5,244 bases of DNA from contig CAJLGN010000135.1 of the NCBI GenBank assembly GCA_905206195.1, forward strand, positions 1 through 5,244. The letters are read 5' to 3'. The position numbers and the translations under genes are program-made. The notes under the pieces are model-generated. The model did no database searches, had not been told where the DNA came from, and saw nothing but the letters and a program-made list of their open reading frames with translations. The number at the start of each line of letters is the position of its first letter. Within the stretch, counting starts at the first letter, position 1. Positions 1-3,669 of the stretch are shown here, piece after piece. This DNA is from an uncultured Roseburia sp. Its GTDB lineage: Bacteria > Bacillota > Clostridia > Lachnospirales > Lachnospiraceae.

Positions 1-53
1 TGCGGCGGAAGCGGCTACGATGATGTACGGACTGAGAAGCCGTGCGCAACAGA
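1..53. other. Non-eda sequence at left edge, beyond the eda breakpoint
   Basis: This stretch replaces the rest of eda. Read on the plus strand from base 2, it is an open frame entering from outside the window (AAEAATMMYGLRSRAQQN...) that runs across the breakpoint and stops at 101-103. This is what one would see if the 3' end of another, plus-strand gene were joined tail-to-tail into eda. I do not recognise the peptide, and it is too short to name. No inverted repeat or target duplication of an insertion sequence is visible. Confidence 0.35.
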
Positions 54-359
54 ATCCAAACAGTAGGATACGACTTTTGGGTTTAAGCCCGGGCTCACGA
101 TAAATTTTGCGCCCGCGTTCACGGCGCGGTCAACCTGCTCGGTGGTAAGAACGGTGCCAGCACCGACTAACATTTCCGGGAACTGCTCGGCCATGATGCG
201 GATAGACTCCTCGGCGGCAGCGGTGCGGAAGGTGACCTCCGCGCACGCAAGTCCGCCGTCGCACAGGGCTTTTGCGAGGGGTGCCGCATCCTTTGCATCC
301 TCCAGGGCAATTACGGGGATGATGCCGATTTTTGAAAATTCTTCTAATACGTTGTTCAT
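15..359 (-). CDS. eda: KDPG/KHG aldolase, N-terminal half only (truncated eda)
   Basis: Begins as a 2-dehydro-3-deoxy-6-phosphogluconate / 4-hydroxy-2-oxoglutarate aldolase, the cytoplasmic TIM-barrel enzyme that splits KDPG to pyruvate and glyceraldehyde 3-phosphate in sugar-acid breakdown. Residues 11-102 fit the family well: GIIPV (12-16), EVTFRT (41-46, with the catalytic-site Glu41 and Arg45), GAGTVL (66-71, Thr69) and KFIVSPGLNP (85-94). The start ATG (357-359) has AAGGAG at 368-373, eight bases away. After Asp102 the expected IPVTPG-type continuation is absent. Twelve unrelated residues follow and the frame stops at 114, against about 205-215 residues in the family. The Schiff-base lysine (in the later VKFFPAE-type motif) is therefore missing, and none of the three minus-strand frames in bases 1-53 restores the family sequence. 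Either the gene is broken by a rearrangement or the left edge is a misjoin; the stub itself should be inactive. Confidence 0.85.
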   Translation of the reverse strand: MNNVLEEFSKIGIIPVIALEDAKDAAPLAKALCDGGLACAEVTFRTAAAEESIRIMAEQFPEMLVGAGTVLTTEQVDRAVNAGAKFIVSPGLNPKVVSYCLDSVAHGFSVRTSS

Positions 360-440
360 GATCTGTCTCCTTTATTGTGTATTTGCATGGTGGCGGGAAA
401 AGGTTCACCCGCTGTTTTCGATTGTGACTGCTCACATATA

Positions 441-465
441 GTTTTGTAATATGAAACAAAGTTTC
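441..465. promoter_or_regulatory. Candidate IclR/KdgR-type operator in the eda leader
   Basis: Two overlapping palindromic elements lie just downstream of the predicted eda start point. At 441-457, GTTTTGTAATATGAAAC matches the palindrome in front of the IclR gene (1988-2004) at 14 of 17 positions; the three differences are all transitions. At 453-465, GAAAC-AAA-GTTTC is a perfect palindrome. Over 450-468 it fits the KdgR consensus AATRAAAYRNYRTTTYATT (recalled from memory) at 16 of 19 positions. A repressor bound here would block early elongation or promoter clearance. Binding by the IclR protein of this window is inferred from the shared motif. Confidence 0.65.
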
Positions 466-483
466 GTTAATTGACACAATGTA

Positions 484-511
484 ATTATAGCACCTTAAAA
501 TACCTTGTCAA
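484..511 (-). promoter_or_regulatory. Consensus housekeeping promoter of eda
   Basis: On the minus strand, TTGACA (511-506) and TATAAT (489-484) are separated by 16 bases. The -10 box is preceded by TGC, making an extended -10. Both hexamers are perfect consensus. Transcription would start near base 477, leaving a leader of about 118 bases before the eda start codon. So strong a promoter fits a gene held down by a repressor, and a palindromic operator lies directly downstream. Confidence 0.85.
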
Positions 512-542
512 TCGATTGTGCAGAGAAAAACTTAGCATTCCA

Positions 543-582
543 CAAAAAGTCTTATTTTCTCAGAAGATATTTTGTTTTTTTT
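543..582 (+). terminator. Weak AT-rich terminator-like hairpin
   Basis: CAAAAAGTCTT (543-553) can pair with AGATATTTTG and the AGA before it (564-574), with one A-A mismatch and one G-T pair. A ten-base loop separates the arms and eight T residues (575-582) follow. The shape is that of an intrinsic terminator, but the stem is mostly A-T and no plus-strand gene in the window ends here. It may insulate the riboswitch promoter from read-through antisense to eda, or be a relic of a lost gene. Confidence 0.3.
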
Positions 583-593
583 GGAATATTTTC

Positions 594-622
594 TTGCGGG
601 AGATGGCCGGATGTGTTAGACT
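594..622 (+). promoter_or_regulatory. Probable promoter of the B12-riboswitch operon
   Basis: TTGCGG (594-599), a 17-base spacer and TAGACT (617-622), with TG one base before the -10 box (extended -10). The hexamers are imperfect (3/6 and 4/6), but the placement is right: the start point would fall near base 629, a few bases before the first paired base of the riboswitch aptamer at 634. No better plus-strand promoter is seen between here and the eda promoter. Confidence 0.45.
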
Positions 623-633
623 TTTCATGAATT

Positions 634-875
634 AATTTCAGGTGTGCGGGCGCTCCTCGAAAGGGCGCAGCATGAAAAGGGAAACAGGTGTAAATCCTGT
701 GCGATCTCGTCGCTGTGATAAGAGAGTATCTTTCAGGTGCCACTGTCTAGGGTATGCCGGAAGCGGAGCGGATTATACGCAAAGTTTTGCGCAAAGTTTT
801 GCGCAAAGTTTTTACGGCATGGATGGGAAGGCGAAAGATATGAGGAACTTAGAGTCAGAAGACCTGCCTGGAGTT
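634..875 (+). promoter_or_regulatory. Cobalamin (vitamin B12) riboswitch aptamer
   Basis: The conserved pieces of the cobalamin riboswitch occur in order. These are AAAAGGGAA (675-683), CAGGTGTAAATCCTG (685-699), a GCGA/TCGC stem (701-713), GCCACTG (739-745), GGGAAGGC (825-832), and the B12 box AGTCAGAAGACCTGCC (853-868). The closing stem P1 pairs 634-642 with 867-875 over nine base pairs, including two G-U pairs. A peripheral arm is closed by ATGCCG (754-759) pairing with CGGCAT (815-820) and contains a 12-bp tandem repeat. An intrinsic terminator follows at 930-971, so binding of a cobalamin is expected to stop transcription before the two downstream uptake genes. Between aptamer and terminator lies a perfect small hairpin, TCGCG-GTA-CGCGA (902-914), whose role is unclear. 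Confidence 0.95.
778..813 (+). repeat. Three tandem 12-bp repeats inside the riboswitch peripheral arm
   Basis: CGCAAAGTTTTG occurs at 778-789 and 790-801; a third copy differing only in its last base occurs at 802-813. Adjacent units create GCGCAAAG/TTTTGCGC inverted repeats, so the RNA can fold into one or more small hairpins. The array sits between the conserved GCCACTG and GGGAAGGC elements, at the tip of the arm closed by 754-759/815-820, where cobalamin aptamers tolerate length change. It is not coding. Confidence 0.9.
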
Positions 876-929
876 AGTACTACAAGACCACGAGGAATTG
901 GTCGCGGTACGCGAGAATACAGCACTATC

Positions 930-971
930 ATGCCCTTTCTGCGTCCAGATCAGACAGAAGGGGCATTTTTT
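930..971 (+). terminator. Intrinsic terminator of the riboswitch expression platform
   Basis: TGCCCTTTCTG (931-941) pairs over all eleven positions (one G-U) with CAGAAGGGGCA (955-965). The flanking A930-T966 can extend the stem. The loop is 942-954, and the T run is 966-971. It ends 34 bases before the start codon of the first gene, so it decides whether the uptake genes are transcribed. Segment 856-861 of the B12 box carries the same CAGAAG as the 3' arm of the terminator. Confidence 0.9.
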
Positions 972-1005
972 ATGCGTATTGCAGACGAAAAAGGAGGAGA
1001 CAAAT

Positions 1006-1425
1006 ATGTCGGAGACAGTAAAAAAAGGAAACGGAAAAAAAATAGCCATAGGGGTGGCCGTGCTTGTGTTGGCGGCGGTACTCTTTGGGGCGATCTACCT
1101 AAAGTTTGCGCCCAAAGCGGTGGAGGGCGCGAAGGAGATCAGTATTGAGGTGGTGGATGACACACAGAAATCCACAGTATACACCGTAAATACAGATGCG
1201 GAGTATCTGAGGCAGGCGCTTGAGGAGACGGAAGGGCTCACGGTGGAGGGAACCGAGTCTGAGCTTGGCCTTATGGTGGATACCGTGAATGGCGTGACGG
1301 CAGACTACGGCACAGACGGCGCTTACTGGGCGTTTTATCTGGATGGCGATTACTGCACTTACGGTGTGGATGATCAGCCGGTGGAGGACGGTCAGGCGTA
1401 CAGCATTGTGTACACGACGGAGTAA
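1006..1425 (+). CDS. Membrane-anchored DUF4430 (transcobalamin C-terminal-like) protein
   Basis: A 139-residue protein: a short basic N-terminus, one membrane helix (about 13-34, not followed by a lipobox cysteine), then an extracytoplasmic domain (about 43-138). The domain resembles DUF4430, a small beta-rich fold related to the C-terminal cobalamin-binding domain of transcobalamin and intrinsic factor. The typical end is present: AYWAFYLDG (106-114), a GVDDQPVEDG turn (120-129), then a final strand to YTT (136-138). The start at 1006 is chosen because AAGGAGGAG (991-999) lies seven bases upstream; an earlier ATG in frame (898) would put the riboswitch terminator inside the gene. It is the first gene after a cobalamin riboswitch and directly abuts an ECF S component. 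The inferred role is capture of cobalamin or another corrinoid at the outer face of the membrane for that transporter. Direct ligand binding is not shown by the sequence. Confidence 0.85.
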   Translation: MSETVKKGNGKKIAIGVAVLVLAAVLFGAIYLKFAPKAVEGAKEISIEVVDDTQKSTVYTVNTDAEYLRQALEETEGLTVEGTESELGLMVDTVNGVTADYGTDGAYWAFYLDGDYCTYGVDDQPVEDGQAYSIVYTTE

Positions 1426-1947
1426 ATGAGAATGAAAGAAAAAAAGATTGCGGTCAGGGATATCGCGCTGATCGGTATGATGATCGCGGCGCTGGAGACA
1501 GCGAAGCTGTCGCTCTCTTTTCTGCCGAATGTGGAGCTTGTCACGCTGCTGATCATCCTCTATACACTGTTTTTTGGATGGAGGATTTTTTATGTCATGC
1601 CCGCGTTTATCCTCATAGAGGGATGTCTCTACGGGTTTGGCACCTGGTGGGTGATGTACGCTTATATCTGGCCGCTTTTGGCCGTTTTGGCGTGGCTGTT
1701 CCGAAAAAAAGAATCCGTGTGGTTCTGGAGTGTTTTCTCCGGGGCCTACGGACTTTTTTTTGGAGCTCTGTGCAGTGTCTTCTATTTTTTTGTAGGAGGA
1801 CCGAAGATGGCGTTCGTCTGGTGGGTGGCTGGGATCCCCTACGACTTGATCCACTGCGCCTCAAATGCGGTGCTCTGCGCAGTACTGTTTTTGCCGCTCT
1901 CCCACGTGATGGGACGATTTGGAGCTGAGAAATATCTGCGGAAGTGA
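1426..1947 (+). CDS. ECF transporter S component, predicted cobalamin/corrinoid-specific
   Basis: A 173-residue integral membrane protein with about six helices (roughly 12-31, 36-53, 54-72, 74-92, 99-124, 129-158), the usual build of the substrate-binding S subunit of energy-coupling-factor transporters. Family-like features are LPNVEL (33-38) after helix 1, a small-xxx-small pattern in helix 1 (Gly17/Ala21) of the kind that docks on EcfT, and a late GIPYDLIHCASN segment (136-147). Its ATG follows the previous stop codon with no gap, so translation is probably coupled. A second ATG at 1432 is better spaced (nine bases) from GGAG at 1419-1422 and may be the real start. No EcfA or EcfT genes are here, so it would share an energising module encoded elsewhere. 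B12-riboswitch control suggests a cobalamin, cobinamide or related substrate (compare CbrT/CblT-type S components); this is inferred from context, not from binding residues. Confidence 0.85.
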   Translation: MRMKEKKIAVRDIALIGMMIAALETAKLSLSFLPNVELVTLLIILYTLFFGWRIFYVMPAFILIEGCLYGFGTWWVMYAYIWPLLAVLAWLFRKKESVWFWSVFSGAYGLFFGALCSVFYFFVGGPKMAFVWWVAGIPYDLIHCASNAVLCAVLFLPLSHVMGRFGAEKYLRK

Positions 1948-1948
1948 G

Positions 1949-1978
1949 TTGACTTTGATTCCAAGACTGTGGTATGAT
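1949..1978 (+). promoter_or_regulatory. Promoter of the IclR-family gene
   Basis: TTGACT (1949-1954), an 18-base spacer and TATGAT (1973-1978); each hexamer matches the consensus at five of six positions. The start point would be near 1985, at the left edge of the palindrome at 1987-2005. The -35 box starts two bases after the S-component stop codon. No terminator separates the genes, so some read-through from the B12 operon is possible. Confidence 0.75.
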
Positions 1979-1986
1979 GCCAAAAG

Positions 1987-2005
1987 TGTTTCATAATATG
2001 AGACA
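1987..2005. promoter_or_regulatory. Candidate autoregulatory operator of the IclR-family gene
   Basis: TGTTTCATAATATGAGACA is a 19-base palindrome with a single mismatched pair, lying right at the predicted transcription start. Its inner 17 bases match the eda leader site (441-457) at 14 positions, sharing GTTTnnTAATATGAnAC. The position fits repression of the gene by its own product. Confidence 0.65.
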
Positions 2006-2058
2006 GAAAGTTGGATGGCGAAACGCCGCAGATATTTTTTATTATAATGGAGAGAAAG

Positions 2059-2838
2059 ATGGCAGAAGAGAGATCAGGAAAGAATCCGGTGCAGTCTGCG
2101 GAGCGCATTTTCCAGGTTATGGAGATGCTGGCGAACGGCGGGGAGATGGGATTGATGGAGCTGAGCACCGCGCTGGATTTGCACAAGAGCACGGTGCACC
2201 GCCTGCTGATGTCCCTCATTTATATGGGATATGCAAAGCAGGATGAGACGACGCAGAAATATATGCTTTCTTATAAGATTGTCAGCATGGCGGGAAAGGT
2301 TTTGGACCGCATGGATATTTTGCAGGTGGCAAAGCCTTACATGGAGCGGTTGTCCGATCTGAGTGGTGAGACGGTGCACCTTGTGCAGCGGGAGGGCAAC
2401 AATATCCTCTATATCTACAAGATCGAGGCGAAGATCGGGACCATCCGCATGGTGTCACACGTGGGCATGGTGCATCCGATGTACTGCTCTGGTGTTGGCA
2501 AGGCGATTATGGCGGCGCTGCCGGAGCATGCGGTGAAGCAGATTTGGAATGAGAGTATCATCGAGAAAAAAACGGACAAAACCATCACAGATTTTGAGCG
2601 GATGCGGGAAGTTTTGGCGGATGCGAAGAAAAAGGGTTACGCGCTGGACGATGAGGAGAATGAAAAGGGAGTCCGCTGTATCGCGGCGTGCCTGTACGGC
2701 TGCCGGCAGGAAGCGAAGTACGCGTTTAGTATCTCGGGACCGACCAGCCGGATGACGAGGGAGCGCGTGAAGGAACTTGCTGTGGATGTGAAGAAGGTAC
2801 AGGAAGAACTCTCCAGAGAGCTGGGCTATCAGGGGTAA
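2059..2838 (+). CDS. IclR-family transcriptional regulator, KdgR-like
   Basis: A 259-residue cytoplasmic DNA-binding regulator. Residues about 5-65 form the IclR winged helix-turn-helix (NPVQSAERIFQVMEML, then the LSTALDLHKSTVHRLL recognition unit, then a wing). Residues about 75-257 form the IclR effector-binding domain, with the family signatures CSGVGKAIMAALPE in the middle and GVRCIAACLYG...SISGPTSRMT near the end. Length is normal for the family. The start at 2059 is preferred: GGAGAG (2049-2054) precedes it closely, whereas the in-frame TTG (2011) and ATG (2047) lack a ribosome binding site and would extend the protein upstream of the conserved domain. The effector is not readable from sequence. 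The palindrome at its own promoter is shared with the eda leader, so it probably represses eda and itself and responds to a sugar-acid intermediate such as KDG or KDPG. The KdgR label is an inference. No convincing terminator follows. Confidence 0.92.
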   Translation: MAEERSGKNPVQSAERIFQVMEMLANGGEMGLMELSTALDLHKSTVHRLLMSLIYMGYAKQDETTQKYMLSYKIVSMAGKVLDRMDILQVAKPYMERLSDLSGETVHLVQREGNNILYIYKIEAKIGTIRMVSHVGMVHPMYCSGVGKAIMAALPEHAVKQIWNESIIEKKTDKTITDFERMREVLADAKKKGYALDDEENEKGVRCIAACLYGCRQEAKYAFSISGPTSRMTRERVKELAVDVKKVQEELSRELGYQG

Positions 2839-2923
2839 TTTTTTGCTCACTTTTTTGTTTTCGGCAGAGCTTCTTATAAAAGAAAATTTATTGATGCATG
2901 GAGTTTAAATTTTTACAAAAAGC

Positions 2924-2953
2924 GGAATAGCCAGAAAAAATATGGTCATACTA
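2924..2953 (+). promoter_or_regulatory. Sigma-G/sigma-F-type forespore promoter
   Basis: GGAATA (2924-2929), a 17-base spacer and CATACTA (2947-2953). The B. subtilis sigma-G consensus (from memory) is TGAATA, 17-18 bases, CATACTA, so only one base differs. The GG at 2944-2945 also satisfies the GGnnAnACTA pattern of sigma-F. No housekeeping -10/-35 pair with proper spacing is evident in the 163-base gap. Transcription would start near 2960 and run into the lipoprotein gene. Confidence 0.6.
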
Positions 2954-3001
2954 TCCTTGAAAAACAGAAGTGATTCTGAAAAGAAAAAGGAGAATGCGAC
3001 T

Positions 3002-3448
3002 ATGAAAAAGTGGAAAGCAGTCATTGCAGGTCTTGTGCTTACTTTATCTTTGAGTGCGGCAACTGCCTGCGGAACTACAAGAAATGACACGAAAGGAGAT
3101 GAAAACCGTGTGACGACGGAAAACGCCGGGAACGGGAACTTGAATAATGGAACAGGCGTGAACAACGGCGTTGGAACGGGAACTGACGTGAACAACGGGG
3201 TGAACAATGGCGTTGGAACGGGGACCGATGTGAACAACGGGGTGAACAACGGCGCTGGAACGGGGACTGACGTGAATAACGGTGCAAATAACGGTACAAA
3301 CGTGGACGCTAACGGCAATCCGATCTCGGATGTTGTGGAGGGCGTCGGTGAGGCTGGCAAGGATATCATCAACGGGGTGGAGAACGGCGTCAATGATCTC
3401 ACCAACGACAACGCGAACACGACCAACACGACAAACGGAAATCGATAG
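3002..3448 (+). CDS. Small Asn/Gly-rich repeat lipoprotein, possibly sporulation-related
   Basis: A 148-residue predicted lipoprotein of unknown function. It has a signal peptide (1-22: MKKWK, then a hydrophobic stretch) ending at a weak lipobox, ATAC, with Cys23 as the lipidated residue. The mature part is almost all Asn, Gly, Thr, Val and Asp. Residues 53-94 are three 14-residue repeats of VNNGVGTGTDVNNG, followed by a partial copy. Residues 107-134 (PISDVVEG...VNDLTND) look like a short amphipathic helix before an Asn/Thr-rich tail. The start at 3002 has AAGGAG at 2987-2992; the earlier in-frame ATG (2942) overlaps the promoter -10 region. It is a single-gene unit with its own terminator. 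The sigma-G/F-like promoter and Asn-rich lipoprotein character recall YhcN/YlaJ-type spore lipoproteins, but the YhcN C-terminal domain is not visible, so I leave the function open. Confidence 0.8.
   Translation: MKKWKAVIAGLVLTLSLSAATACGTTRNDTKGDENRVTTENAGNGNLNNGTGVNNGVGTGTDVNNGVNNGVGTGTDVNNGVNNGAGTGTDVNNGANNGTNVDANGNPISDVVEGVGEAGKDIINGVENGVNDLTNDNANTTNTTNGNR
3158..3297 (+). repeat. 42-bp in-frame tandem repeat in the lipoprotein gene
   Basis: Three full 42-base units (3158-3199, 3200-3241, 3242-3283) and a partial fourth (3284-3297) encode VNNGVGTGTDVNNG or close variants. Units differ mostly by silent or conservative changes (for example GTT/GCT giving Val or Ala at position 5). The unit length is a multiple of three, so copy-number change would lengthen or shorten the protein without a frameshift. 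Confidence 0.9.
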
Positions 3449-3469
3449 AGAAAGATATAAAATCGAGAG

Positions 3470-3508
3470 GAACAGCCCGGGCAGAAGATTTCCCGCGCTG
3501 TTCTTTTT
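3470..3508 (+). terminator. Intrinsic terminator after the lipoprotein gene
   Basis: GAACAGC (3470-3476) pairs with GCTGTTC (3497-3503). After a C-C mismatch, CGGG (3478-3481) pairs with CCCG (3492-3495). The loop is ten bases, and TTTTT (3504-3508) follows. It lies 21 bases past the stop codon and closes the lipoprotein transcription unit before the clpX promoter. Confidence 0.9.
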
Positions 3509-3571
3509 CTGTGTGAAAATCCATTCTAAAAACAGAACTTCTAAAATAAAAATGAAATATCTTCAATTTTC

Positions 3572-3600
3572 TTGTGGATAAAGTCGCTTTGCATTATAAT
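3572..3600 (+). promoter_or_regulatory. Housekeeping promoter of the clpX-like gene
   Basis: TTGTGG (3572-3577), a 17-base spacer and a perfect TATAAT (3595-3600), with an A/T-rich stretch just upstream (about 3535-3570). The start point would be near 3607, giving a leader of about 63 bases. The leader holds a six-pair hairpin (3614-3619 with 3629-3634) followed by a short T run. No CtsR heptad repeat or CIRCE element (the usual heat-shock operators of clp and chaperone genes in Firmicutes) is seen. Confidence 0.8.
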
Positions 3601-3669
3601 GTCCGTAAGCAACGAGCAGTGCTGCCCGCTGCTTTTGTGAGAAGGCATATTTAAGGAGAATAGATCAGA

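Noticed and set aside
423..436. TGTGA-CTGC-TCACA, resembling a CRP-type or GntR-type site
   Set aside because: The arm spacing is four, not the six of CRP sites; the arms are only five bases; it has no partner elsewhere in the window. It could be a small leader hairpin, but there is no support for a regulator.
471..501. Possible plus-strand promoter TTGACA/TAAAAT
   Set aside because: The spacing is 19 bases, it would start transcription about 125 bases before the riboswitch and run through a terminator-like hairpin, and the region is better explained by the perfect minus-strand eda promoter.
509..518. Perfect 10-base palindrome CAATCGATTG over the eda -35 region
   Set aside because: Short, not repeated elsewhere in the window, and easily formed by chance in A/T-rich DNA.
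642..1148. Plus-strand open frame of 168 codons across the riboswitch (with SFAQ repeats)
   Set aside because: It overlaps the whole cobalamin aptamer and terminator and the start of the DUF4430 gene in another frame; the SFAQ repeats come from the non-coding 12-bp tandem repeat.
1099..1854. Minus-strand open frame of 251 codons opposite the uptake genes
   Set aside because: His/Arg-rich composition typical of an antisense shadow, no ribosome binding site, and both sense genes have clear family features.
2017..2040. GGCG-AAA-CGCC hairpin followed by a T run in the IclR leader
   Set aside because: Only four base pairs and separated from the T run by seven bases; unlikely to terminate transcription.
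2011..2058. Longer IclR protein starting at TTG 2011 or ATG 2047
   Set aside because: Neither has a ribosome binding site, and the ATG at 2059 has GGAGAG at suitable distance and fits the family N-terminus.
2839..2905. Terminator for the IclR gene
   Set aside because: There are T-rich runs and a weak TTCTT/AAGAA repeat, but no stable hairpin followed by a T tract.
3158..3297. CRISPR-like or mobile repeat array
   Set aside because: The repeats are contiguous, without spacers, and in frame within a coding gene; they are a protein repeat.
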